Source of the DNA: Thuidium tamariscinum
Lineage: Eukaryota; Streptophyta; Bryopsida; Hypnales; Thuidiaceae
Assembly (NCBI GenBank): GCA_947034885.2
Contig: OX344758.2
Coordinates: 18,689,067-18,753,066 of the forward strand
DNA: 64,000 nucleotides
Direction: 5' to 3'
The notes beneath the pieces were generated by a model. It made no database searches and was not told the DNA's origin. It saw only the letters and a program-made list of their open reading frames with translations. Below are positions 48,565 to 60,754 of the stretch, in pieces; positions within the stretch are counted from its first letter, which is position 1; each line of letters begins with the position of its first letter. A program made the position numbers and the translations under genes.

Positions 48565-51562
48565 TCACAGATCTCCTTGCCTCCCAACCTTCACGGCACT
48601 TCTCCAGGAATTGATACATTCCTTGTAAGGAAAAGTCTCCAGAGAAAAGTATTTCTGCCCAAACATCCGCACAACCAACGGCAGGTGCTTCCCCAGCCTG
48701 TTTCTATGACATGATTTCAAAAACTTCAAAGTTGAGAAACATCTCTCATCCTCTACAGAACCCAGAACCATACAGCAGCCTATCTCAGCAAGTTTGAAAT
48801 ACTCTGAGATAAGTTTGCACAAATGACGTGATTGAGAGAGCCTGCGCCACAGTTTAATCACGGGATTAATATCCAAAGGCTGAGAACATGCGGCCTCACA
48901 GTTTGCCCGCATTGTAACCTTGAACAAACCTTGTTGCAAGTCCAAGTTAGAAGCAGACAGGATTTCAGAGGCTGTATGAGGATGGCCGCCTTCATACAAA
49001 GGCTGCCCTCCATTCACCAACCGAGCATGACAGTAAAAATCCTTGAGAACCGCCAAATGCTTGGGAAAGCTTGCCTCAGCCCCATCTTGCATCCAGTACT
49101 GGGGATAGATTATCCCAAACGCATCTAACAGCTCTTGCTGCGGAAATCTGCGTTCTAGCTCTGTGCACAAAGACTGAGCTATATCTGTGCCATCAAAAGG
49201 CAAACACACACGGAAATTCAGCAAGTGAGTTTCACATGGCCAGATCAGCTGCAAGCAACGATGCAAATTTCAAAGTCAGTTTCGATAGTCTGTACAAAGC
49301 CACGAGAGCAGGTCAATAACTCTTCAATTCAGTAGACATTCAAGGCTTGTGCGGACACTCAGGTGCAGCAACTGCAGAAAGCAAATCAACTCGACAAAAA
49401 AAATGGGGATCTTAAAGAATTGGCCTAAGTACCAAACAAGCAACCGCCATTTCATTTAAAGCAACCAGCCCAGAGCCCCAGACATGTAAAGCAAATCTAA
49501 AGCCAACACAGAAATGAAACAAGAACCAGGCCATGTCAACATCTGAAAAAACTCAAAAGCCAGCATACAAATCAAAGCATAGGATCAAAACAAGAAATAA
49601 ACCGAAGGAAAAAGAATTACCTCCGAACTGGCGCTGGATCGTGTCCTGGACACGATAGAAGTCCTGTTGGGTGACGAAAATCTTTTCACCCGTCTGCTTA
49701 TCGAAGCAGCGTGCATAAACACCAGTGGAGCCCAGATTGAAGCACAAATGTGCTATGCCCGAATCGCCAGGACAAAACTTCCAGTGCATGGGTATCTCAT
49801 TGCATTGCAATGAAATGAGTTCATTGTATGTCAAGAAGTCCTCTTTGCTGAAAGCGCTGGAGGGATCAATGAACAACCGAGCCAAATCACTTTGGCAAAC
49901 TTTGATTGCCTGCATAAAATCGCAGATGAATATGTCTCTGCTCTGTGAGAGCTTCATGAGACAATGCACTGCATTGACCAGCGGCACAAAGCAGGTTAAG
50001 GACAGGAGCACTTCGATATCACACAACAGATCAAAGTTATCTCCAGCGGCATTGCAAGGTTTCACGCCAGGCCCTCCGGTCATGTCCAAGCCCATCTTCA
50101 AGAGAAGAGTGTGGTATTCAGAAACAATGCGTTGTGCTGGACTCCTCATGGATATCCAGCGTGTCTCAACGTTCCTCAACATTTTCAAACCCTTAGTTTC
50201 CATGAGATTCGCCAGCTTCTGCAGCTCAGTGTGTCGCTTATTGCTGCGACAGAAATAGGAATAGACCATCTGAAACAGTCCCTCTAAGCGAGAGACCATC
50301 GGATACTTCGAAAGTGTCTCAACGACCAAATTGAGTCTGTGACTCACACAACTGGCGCCCAAAGAGAATGGGGCCCATTTTGCTCGAATTTGAGCTGTGA
50401 CACCCGTTTTAGGCCCTTGGAACGTACTTACCCCATCGGCCCCAAAGCATATCAGTTTTGAAGCGATCTGCTCATGGGAAAGACCTCCCTCATGTAACAA
50501 AGCACACATTATCACGTTAGTAAGCTGATCGGCAGTGCCACCTTCTGTGACACAGGACAAGTGCAACAAGTGAGGTTTTCGTTCCCAGTTTTCCATGGCA
50601 TAAACATGGACACCAACCCAAGAAGTATTGTCAACAGCAGTAACTTCATCAGCACTTAGAGAAATATACTTTGCAGACTGCACAACATCTCTCAAAGCAG
50701 AAAGAATGGATTCATGGACATGTTCACTCATCTCCCAGCCAGTGCTCTCGGACCAGTGTTTTCTAGGCAAATTCTTAACCTTCAAATGCCGCAATAAGTG
50801 TTGCTCTCTCTCGTAGTCACACATCAGACGACCATGAGTTAGAATTTGGAAAAGGGCAGAAAATTGTACTCCCTTTCTTTTCAACTCACCCTCCAGCCCC
50901 GCAGCGAGCTGCTCAGCGACAGTGACGCTCTTCTTACCAGCCCAAAGTTTGGAGAGCTTACGGTGCTTGCAGTCCATCTTCACAAAAGTATCGCCTTTCT
51001 TCAAATGTGGCAACGGCACACCATCCTCCTGGCATGTACGCTTGCCCTCATGCTTCTCGAGATTGTCTAATTTCGGGACCATCACCTTTCTTCTTCCCGT
51101 CACTGAGGTGCAACTCTGGCAAACAACGCCGCACAAGTCGCCGTTCAAGTCGAATTGCCCGTCAGCCCATGGGAAGCGACATGCCCAGACTTCTTGCCAT
51201 CTGCGAGTGATCGTGGCTGGCGCAGTCTTCCGCCTCTTGCGCAAATTTGCAGGCTGCCCTCCATTCTTCCTCTTCTCGGTTGCATCGCCATCGCCATCGC
51301 TAAGTGACGCAAGTGCCGGATCGGAACCTCCAGGAGAGAAAACGGTGTCTTCAGAGGGAGGATCGCGATCAACAGGTCGAGGAAGCGACTGGGACAGCCG
51401 AGTTTCCGAAATGTGGGTCACCTCGCGCCCAGACTCATCGATTGGCACATCATCGTACGAGTGGGGCTTGGGCGGTAAGTAAACTCCGACTCCATTGTTG
51501 TTGCGGCTTGATCCGAAGCAGCGCACCTTAAAGTTGTCTGGAAGCTTCAACCGTGGAGCCAT
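48565..51562 (-). CDS. hAT-type transposase (ZNF862-like)
   Basis: Exon 51562-49621 encodes about 647 residues and exon 49248-48565 about 227. The N terminus is charged and then has a BED-like zinc finger region (CQSC, later H and C). The RNase H-like core contains SLSADEVTAVDNTSW, DGVSTFQGPKTGV, SCVSHRLNLVVE and NVETRW, features of the hAT group related to animal ZNF862. The second exon carries the hAT dimerisation domain (GSVEDERCFSTLKFLKSCHR). Donor GGAG/GTAATT leaves phase 1 while acceptor GCAG/CTGATC needs phase 0. A micro-exon, another splice choice or a frameshift must lie between; I could not resolve it. An acceptor just upstream of the ATG suggests a 5' UTR intron. Terminal repeats were not found, so a domesticated gene is possible. 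Confidence 0.75.
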
Positions 51563-52206
51563 CAGAAGATCGGGACCTGCACAGCACCAACAAGTACAAA
51601 ACTCAAGACCAGAAGACTCCACTGATTCCAATGACCAAGAAACAAATTGCAATGACGAAAATGCCAATACATTGAAAGCACTAATGCACAAGAAGGATAG
51701 AAACAATAGCAAGACAAGGAAAACGGACAATTGAAATCGGAGGACGAAGGAGCGCGCAATGAATCACAAAATACGCTGGAAGCACACAAGCACAAAATAC
51801 TCCCGAGGCACACAAGCACAAGTGCAAGACAAGAGTGAAGCAAATTGGAAACAGGTGGTTTGGGGAGGGCAGGAAGGACATCCTTATATCCCACGCCCGC
51901 TTGCAAAATCCTCCCGCCTCTCACTCCCTCCGCGGCTCCGCCAAGGCGCCAACGGCTCTCTCCAATTCGCCAGACACTCAGAGTCTCAGACAGCCCAGTA
52001 GCCCAGTCGCCCACCAATTCGAGATTGCAGTGAATGCAAGAAGGAGATGCACGCCTCCAAATCTCCAATTCTCCACAATTCACAACAACCGAGAACCAGT
52101 GCAATGGCGCCCTAGAATTCAAAACTCAAGCGCGGAATCAACAATTCAATGCGTGGAATGAATCCGAGAATCAGCATTCAAGACGGAGGCATCGGAGCTG
52201 CAGGAG

Positions 52207-52971
52207 TTAATGCGAAATTGACAGAAACTCAAGAGCAGGAGCAGCGAATGGCAGGAAGGAGAAGGAGAAGCCCTCCCAAAACCCTCGTGCGACTTGGACG
52301 GCTCTGATTGCATCGCTCGCGTACAAGGCAACGGCGGAGATCGCGCCAATGCCACTGGCGAACCAGGAGGGAGCACGTGTCAGCTCCTGCGGCACCGAAG
52401 GCATACGAAGATTTGCGAATTCCCAGAGACATTCCTGTGCAATTCGACTCAAATCTTGTTTTTGAAACAAAAATTCACAATGTACATTTCGCGCACCAAT
52501 TATTTTGGTAGATACGCAGCGCAAATTAGCCAGTTTTAATTTCGCTGCTCTGAGTATGTTCCCACTCTTAGTAATGTTGTTCATCACCCTCAACGCCTCT
52601 TTCCCCTCCCTGCTCTTCTCCCAAGCGTCTACCAAGCACCTGATTGTCCTTACATTTGTGAGTAGCTTCAACGTGTCAATGTCTTGAGCGTCCAGGAAGT
52701 TGTGCATCTCTTTTTTCAACTCCGTCTTGGCTTCTGCAATAGCTCCTGCTATAGCTCGCTGAATTCCGTCCCTCGCATGATCCTCCAAAACTCTTGCAAA
52801 CCTAGGATCATTGAGCACCACGTGATCTCCCCTCTTCTCCACTGAAGAAAACAGCCGTCTAACAGCAATCTGACCGTCCTTAAGCTCGGATAGCTTTCTG
52901 GGCTTCGGACTGATACGGTACCCTTCGCCAGGCCCTGCATGCATCGGTGGAGGACTTCCTCTCATCGCCAC
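52207..52971 (-). CDS. Orphan 254-residue protein
   Basis: An intact single-exon frame starts ATGGCGATGAG. The N-terminal quarter is basic and proline-containing (RISPKPRKLSELKDGQ). The middle is helical and charged (AEAKTELKKEMHNFLDAQDI, ...DAWEKSREGKEALRVM). Near the C terminus is a hydrophobic segment (SWFASGIGAISAVALYA, about 207-224) that may span a membrane, then FSFSFLPFAAPALEFL. No family is recognised. It lies about 0.6 kb upstream of the hAT transposase on the same strand and could be part of that element or an unrelated host gene. Codon-like composition and an uninterrupted 254 codons favour a real gene. Confidence 0.5.
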   Translation of the reverse strand: MAMRGSPPPMHAGPGEGYRISPKPRKLSELKDGQIAVRRLFSSVEKRGDHVVLNDPRFARVLEDHARDGIQRAIAGAIAEAKTELKKEMHNFLDAQDIDTLKLLTNVRTIRCLVDAWEKSREGKEALRVMNNITKSGNILRAAKLKLANLRCVSTKIIGARNVHCEFLFQKQDLSRIAQECLWEFANLRMPSVPQELTRAPSWFASGIGAISAVALYASDAIRAVQVARGFWEGFSFSFLPFAAPALEFLSISH

Positions 52972-54780
52972 TTGAGAGCTAGGGTTGGGGGGACTACTGG
53001 AAATCCCAGCAAAAGCAGAATTGTAGAGTAAAAAATAAAAACTCTCGTCGTTTGTGATAAGTAGGTCTTGTTCAAGGACGCCTGAATTTACTCAATAAGG
53101 ACAGCGAGCGACTAGAGATTAGGTACAGTACCGAATGCACCGTACTATCCAAATTATCAACAACTACTTGAAACTAGTAAATGAATCAGTACATACCAGT
53201 AAGCCAAAAAAATTAGAACCGATTTCAAAACACTCCGAGAAGTATAGTCACACCCTCCTGATAGACTAAAATTATTAGGGGTAGATATACGCTAAACACT
53301 CCTGCACGATAGAGTAGCACGCATTAACCTACAAATACAAAGCGCTGTGAAGAAAAAGTAAGCTGTAGGCACGCGCTTATATACAAAGCGCCTTCAAGAT
53401 CAAAGTAAAAGCGCCTTCAAGAACAAAGTAAAAGCAGCCGTGAAGAAAGCTCGTCCGTACACGAGACAAGGGGGCCACGACGAAGCAGCGATGGCGCAGG
53501 TGGGATTTGCTAGGGTTTCAAGCGCTCAGTGCTGGCTATGGCATGGCATGGGCTCGGGTTTGGCTGTTGCATCAACAACCCCAACCCCCGCCCACGGCTC
53601 CCACACACTAAACCCTAGGGTGGAGAGAACATAAAACGAAAACCAGGCAAGAGAATAGTAGAGAAGTATACAGAGATTTGAAGGAGCGGTGAGTGAGTGC
53701 GAACGTACTTACGTGAGCGGAGAGGAGTGAGTGCAGCGCAGAGGGAGCTCTAATCGATGGAGCTACGAGGGCGCGAAACTCACCACCCACCAACCCCTAG
53801 TCACCGAGACCCCAAAAATGATTACGACTATGCCAACAGCACCACAACCCTGGAATCATAAGAATATTGGAAAGTTGATTAGAAATCACCAATCACTAAC
53901 ATCGAGCTCCTAAAGCAGGAGATACACATCAAGGAAAAAATCTGCCTGTTCCGAAACCGTACCAGAATCTATGCTGCCGCAAATCAGGTCCCTCCTGCCA
54001 CTTTCCAAGTGCTTCCCTACAGGGAACAACTCCAAAGTAAATGACAAGCACACAGGTGACAACAGCATTTAGATTTTAGATTCTCGATTACCAAACCCAA
54101 ACCCTCACTGCAGCTAACGCCTGTTCCCCTTCTCCGATTTCCCCGGAACCAGAGTCGTAAACGACAACAGAAGAACCAGAAGAGTAGAGCATTGTCGCAG
54201 AGAGGCACACCTGACTCGTGGATAGAGGAAGGCTTCTCGTCAAAATCGCAGATGACAAGTACTAAGCGCTTGAAGATGTTGGCAGCGGCACTCCTGCACT
54301 CAAAGCAGAATCGCGGAATGGAATTGAGACGACAGCTTCACAACCACAACGATTAAACTGGTGGAACACAAGCCTGACGAACTGAAGAAACCCCGAGACC
54401 TAAAAAGATTCTCAAACAATGTAACGGGCCACATCTTCTTACCGCGGTCACTTCTCCTAAACCAAATCATTCTCCAGTAACGAAGCTCACCTCCACACAC
54501 AGAAGCTCGGCGCCACTGATGCACAGCACCCGGACACACAGCTCTCGCGAATAAGAGATCGATAGAGAAGGCAGAAGAGAGATAGAAGAACAGCAAGTAT
54601 CCCCAAGCCCTAAATCGCCCACAGCCATAGGATCCCCCGACTCGATCTAGGCCATCTGTAATTATAACTGTCAGATCAGCTGAAGGACTCCAAGTCGTCC
54701 ATCGCTCTAATTTCCACATCCGTAGGTCATGCATTACTTTTACTTTTCTTTTTCTTTACTTTCTTGTAGAAACATAAACT
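52972..54780. other. Intergenic, no gene seen
   Basis: Only short frames on both strands. A small direct repeat (AAAGCGCCTTCAAGA, about 53389 and 53408) and single AAACCCTA words (around 53608) are present; the latter are common in plant promoters. Confidence 0.45.
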
Positions 54781-57700
54781 GTTCTTTCCTCACTAAAAAC
54801 CAATTCAAGCACCCCTTTCTACCTTAGAAGAAAGGATGAAATGTGGAACCCTTAAGTTTGATTCTTTTTAGTCCAAATCCCATTTGGATACTCCTTCTCA
54901 AATCCTTGTTTCTATCGAACCTTAAGAGTGGTGAACCTAGGTATTGGACCATCGCTATTTTTGGTCTTTGCATCTCAACATGTCCAGCGTAAGGTAGAAC
55001 CACCTATTCCCGACCAGCACCCCATAGCCAATTTGTAGATTGATGTATTTCCAACCAAGGCTAGAATGTGTTTTTTTCTCCTTTTCAAAGTTTCGACTAA
55101 AGGTTCATGACCCATGTTCCAAAGTAGTGTGCAAAAAAGTAAGAAGCGATGAGTGGGAAGGTAGTTTTTTGAATGATCGGAATTAGAAGAGTTCAAAGAT
55201 TGGCTATGGATAGGACATACTTTCTGTCTTTCAAAATTCATAGTACTTTCAATTCATGAAATAAAATTACCAGAGTTCTTGCAATCCTCATCAATTCTAT
55301 CATTGCACCTCTGAAAATGTTTCTCAACTTCAAATTGAAGAATCCCCCTTGAGTTTGTTCCTAACCAAAGTATTAAGTGTTGGTGTGTTTTCTAACAATT
55401 CCCTCCGAGCTTTTTGGAGTGGAATCTTACATCTTTAGTGTTGCAAATCCCCCCTAGAGCCTTGATGTTGGAATTTGTGGTCCAAGTGGTGATTTTGTTG
55501 TCAATTAAGAGAAGTTGAATGAAATTCAACTCTCTAAGTGTTGTACTATCTAATGTTGTCAGAAATTGTCCAAAAATTTGGGGGTTAACCTCCTATACAG
55601 CAAAGCTTTGTCCATGGATATAATTTTTTCCTTGGTTCTTTTTTGTTTTATATTTTAAAATTTGGGGTTAACCCCCCTGACGATGAAGCTTCACTCCTAG
55701 TTAGAATTTTTTCTACCTTGTTTTGTATTGGAAGGTCCCCACACAGAGACCCAAGGTTTGGTTTTAAGAGACCAAAAAATTGGCATGCAACTGTCAAGGA
55801 TTGAATCATTCAAGGTCTAGTTAATCATAATTCAAACGTCTAGCAAAGGGAGAACCAACTAGAGCCCAGTCCCTGGACCAGCTAGAAGGCAGAGGCTCCA
55901 ACTCAACAGATCAGAAGGAGGCCCTATCGCATAGTCAAGTCTAGTACCGAGCTACACTAGTTGATACCTATCAGTCCATACAGAGACATACTGATCGATA
56001 CGGTACAACTAGTTCTAGGATCTCAGTTAAGGAATTAGTCCGTTTGAGGAGTTGGATTCTTTATTTGTTCCTCTAATTTTTTGATGAGAGTTTGGACCAC
56101 TTTGGACATGTACATATATGTGCCAAAGACTGAAATTTAATAGACAACCTAGAGAGGTGATTAATGTCCAGAATTCAAATATTTGGAACACCAAGCTTGG
56201 CTTTGTCTCTTATTTTACTTGAGATCTTCACTTGTACTCTCTGGTTTGACAATAGGGTGTTTGAAATCCTAAGTTTGGGGAGTCCAAACTAAAACTACTG
56301 CTCAAGTTTGGAATATCTTCTATCCCAAAGAAAAAAAATCAGATGTTACATACACAAAGGCCTAATTGAAGAAGCCAGATTAGTGAGTAAGCATCCAAGC
56401 TAGACAAGAAAAAAGGGGGATTGGAAGCCACCAAATCAACCTTTCAAAGTCAACCTAGAGGTGATTGGAGGGCGATTCACTAGAAACCAGTTTGTACATT
56501 TGTAATTTGTGGAGCCAAATCAAAAGAGTGACTCAACTCATAGTATTGGACTTTGCAATTGCAATTGAAGTACAACTTTGGTTTACAGATCCCAAGTTTT
56601 GGAGTGTAGATTCAACTTCAAGACTCATAGAATGAATTTGCATTAGGACAAGTGAAGTTTAAACTTTGAAAGCAAAGAAGTCTAGGATGAAGGTTAGGCT
56701 AACCATTGGAGATTTGACTTTTGCGTTTGTATTTTAGTACCAATTAGAAGATGAAATAGAAAAGACAATAAAGAATAGTTTGACTTTGGAGGGATTCTAG
56801 AGGTTAGCTAAAATTAAAGAAAGGTTAGAGAAGCTTAGTTGGAAGGGGCTTGACTTTAGAGCCATTTAGCAATTAATTTGCAAATTAGATTATAGTGGAT
56901 TTTTATATATTTTGACTTAAAAACCCATTGTAAAAGAAAAAGAAGAATTTGAATCATTGAGTGTGCCTTGTTTTGATGAAGGCTACTCAAGTCTTTTTTA
57001 AGTTTCATTGCTTGGAGGGCAATGAACATGAGGGGGGATATTTCAAATGCCCTTGACATGGAGTCCTAACACATGTGAGCTCCATGAACATGGAGCGTGT
57101 CATTTCATGAGTACAAGCTCTAAACATCACCTCCCCAATATCATTAGCATGTCACAAGTTGTATTTTTCTGAGAAAGGAAGACATAATTGAATGTACAAA
57201 TTAGAAGTATACACATGTCTTCAAAAATGTTCATGAGCATGAAATGACATGTAGAGTTGCATATGATAGTAATTGCTGAGGTTCATAAAAAAAATTTGAA
57301 CATCTTCTACATCCAACTATGCAAGAACTCTCTACTTTGTAGCCCAAGTGTAACTACACAATATCCTCCCAAGGCCCCTCAACCCACCTTTGTCTTTTAG
57401 GAAAATACAAATACTAGGTTCCTTAGATGTCGCCCTTTGAAATTGCTGCCAAGAGGGTTTGGGCAATAAGAAGTATTCGTCATAATTCATTTGCTAAGCC
57501 TTTTGCCTCATGCCACAGCCATGGATGTTGCATGAATGGAAAGCTTTTCGATCTGGCTTCCAATGCCAATACCCAAACCCAACATTTGTATTGGGAAAGC
57601 ACTAGGTATTACCAAGGCATTGCGTGGATGACAAGAGAGTTACAAATGTTGGTCCGTTATCAATCTTCAACATTGAGAGACAAATGAGGATAAAAGTTGT

Positions 57701-59949
57701 TCACTAACACTCTCCCAACGTGGAATTGAAGAAATTTAACAACCTTCACAAAGGTGGTTGAATAATAGCTTCATGGATGATTTGGTGACATGTTCCAAGT
57801 CATAACTTCTACATATGCGTAGAAAGCTTTGAATTCTTCTATTTTGATTAATAAAGTGAAAACTAAAGGAGGAGTATTTGGCCACTGGTTATAGATTCTT
57901 TGCTAAAAAATAAACTATCAAGTTTTTAACTAAACTTCTGAAATGGAGAGGCCCTGTAGCGATGCCAAAATCAAAATGAGTATAAAAGTAGTTTTCAAAT
58001 TTGTTTAATTCATAAAAATAACCAAAAGAAACATGTGTCATGTACCATTGCCAAAGTCAAGATGAAAAAAATAATAATTCATCCCTAACTCAACTTATAA
58101 AATTCAATAAGATTTATAGTAAAAGGTCTTATATATGAAAATTTTGAACCAGTTGACACTATTAATTATTTTGAGCACATGTTGAAGAAAAGACACATTT
58201 TAAAAATTTACTATTGTTATTTTGGAAAGTGCAACATACAGATGACCATGAGATAACATTGGTGTTTTCAAATCTACATCTACATTTTTAAGAAATAGAC
58301 TGAGAGTCATTGATATTTCAAAGACTTCTTTGTTGATTTTCAACCACTTCATTTTTTGTAGACAAGACGATTCTTCCTCTAAAGTATTTTTCATGGCCTT
58401 GACAAGTATATTTTGTACATCACTATAAATTTATTGAGTGAAACCACTATACTTGGACCAATCACTAATTGTTTGGATAGAAAGATGCTACCATGCAAAT
58501 CAAATGGAGCTTGACTCCACTTTCAAGTAAATTCCTAAAAAACAATTTATTCCAAAAATGATAATTATTTTTGAAAAAAATAGATGCATTTTTTTAAATA
58601 AAAAATCCTTCAAATCCTCTTTAATCATCAATTCACAAAAACCCCATCAGGAATCCAATACCATCGTTTAAAGTAAAATTAAAACACAAATATCTATCAA
58701 AAATTAAATACCAATCACCCCGTTGGTCCAAAAGACAAGTAGAAGTATTTTTCATAATATTTTAATTTGATAAAAACTTTGAAACCCAATAACTTCTACA
58801 CCGCATGTACAAACACCACCAAACAGAGTCCATGTACCCTTACTTTTTCAAGAGCTTTCATATGGTACCAAGAACGTGGCCATGGAACACTTGGTCTATA
58901 AAATCTCTACGTGACAAACCGACAAACAAAACAAAACAAAACAAACAACTTGTATCAAAGTATTGGTTTAAATGACTACATTTCCACCAATACACTCGAA
59001 AGTTGCCATTTTGTAGTACAATCATCAAATTTTAGGAAAAAAAGTATTTGGACATATTTAATTGTAGGATCTTATAGTACATTGATTTGAAAAAACATGA
59101 ATTTTTTTAAAAATATTTTTACCATGTAAATTGGAAGATATTAGTATTTAGATTAACATCTATCTTTTTTTTGGCCTTGGAAAAAATCAAGTACATTTAA
59201 TAGGAATTTTATTAAAATGGCAATATTCCATATGCCATTTTTCAAACTGCATAGTTTGAACTAAGTACTAATACATAGGATAAGTATAGAATTTGAACAT
59301 CTAAGTTGCATATAAATTTCAAATCTTGATCTATGGAAAATTTAAATTTTAGACTATGCGGTTTGAAACATCTTGGACAAGTTAAGATTCCAAACATCTA
59401 TGACTCATATACAACACATTAAAAATCTATGACAAGTTTAAATTCCAAACCGCATGGTTCCAACTATAAAAAATATCAAATGGAATATCATCAATTTAAT
59501 GAAATTTGCCATACTTTGAATTTTTTTTAAATAAGTTTTAAAAATTCACTTATTTTTTCTAAACTTACTACAAAATAAATGGTATTTATTCCCCAAATTC
59601 CAAAAGTCAATGGAGACCACACCTACATATGCTATTAATAGTATATAACATTGTACAACCTTTTTGACATTCTTATTTTGTTTCATATTCAAATTTTTGA
59701 CCAAAAAATATTCACATCAAGCTTCTAATATCTTTCATGATTAATCTTTGTCAAATCAGTTTTAAAACACATAACTTTTGCGCCTACATATAAGTGAATA
59801 CACAATTGCACATAGATTGTATAAATAAACTACTAAATTCTTGTAGGATTTTAGTAGAAGTCAACATAATACTCTAAAATCTCCTAAAATGCCATTTTTT
59901 TTTAAAAATATGAATAAATCATGGATTTTCACAATGTTAATTAATTAGT
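54781..59949. other. AT-rich intergenic, no gene seen
   Basis: No recognisable coding sequence. Around 55575-55700 a segment with TTTGGGGGTTAACC occurs twice about 88 bp apart; the second copy holds the palindrome GGGGTTAACCCC. The frame at 57427-57687 is not recognised and is probably chance. Confidence 0.45.
59196..59525. repeat. Imperfect inverted repeat, about 330 bp
   Basis: The left arm contains ATTCCATATGCCATTTTTC and AAACTGCATAGTTTGAAC. The right arm carries the reversed counterparts around ATCAAATGGAATATCATC and AAACCGCATGGTTCC. Arms are about 50-60 bp and roughly 75 percent alike by eye. The GCATAGTTTGAA/GCGGTTTGAA word also occurs in the centre (about 59356). Confidence 0.4.
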
Positions 59950-60754
59950 GGGTGGTTGTAAGAAACACTATTCACTTTTTGTAACATTTTACTGGGGACT
60001 GCAGTAAACCCTAAAACCGCATAGTATTGCCAATACTACAAGTACTATCAGCAAACTGCCAATGTACTATGCTTTTGACATGTGTACTAGAGTCAAGAGT
60101 CAATGCAGCCATTGAATGACATTATCTTACATATTGTTTGATAAGTGGGCAAATATGGGATTAGAGTCAGATGTGGGAGTACTATGTCCACGTAGCAATA
60201 CTTAGGAGCAGAAGACTACAGTTTTTTTCAAAAAATACAGTGATCCAATTTTAATTCATAATAAATCAAAAGTGATTTATTTATTTGTTTTTAATTATGA
60301 AAATTTTTTCAAAACTCCTTATCATCACTTTCATCCAAAAAAATTAGAGTCACAATATTTTTAGAATTTGTAAATGTGCGCGCCATTGAGCTATATTATA
60401 TAACATATACATCATCCAAAAATAACTAAAAATTATATTCCAAACTATACTCATAAGTTTATTAGGTAGAGGATCACACCACCAAAATATCAATTCAAAA
60501 GCATTCATTTTGATTATTATGAACGTAGTGAATCCTTATTCACCTAATGTGTGACGAGTGGACAAAATTAATTTATAAATACAAAAAGTATTTTCCAAAA
60601 TTTGAAAAAAATACAGAATCCTTAAGCTTGAAGCTAATTATATCCAATAAAAATTTCAAGGTCAAAGCTTTTTGGACTCAAAATTTATACTACAAGAAAA
60701 GAATGTCGTTTTCATTGTGACAACAAATAGGACTGGTGTTTCTTGCAATGACCC
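59950..60754. mobile_element. 805-bp MITE with GGGT...AAGAAACAC ends and TAGT duplication
   Basis: The left end is GGGTGGTTGTAAGAAACACT; the reversed right end is GGGTCATTGCAAGAAACACC followed by AGTCCTATTTGTTG, as in the mariner-like element at 32271. TAGT precedes the left end (59946-59949) and follows the right end (60755-60758). The interior is AT-rich without a gene and resembles the fragment at 1-560. Confidence 0.72.

Noticed and set aside
57427-57687. 86-codon frame in AT-rich DNA as a small gene
   Set aside because: No recognised motif, no promoter or neighbours, and a length within chance expectation.
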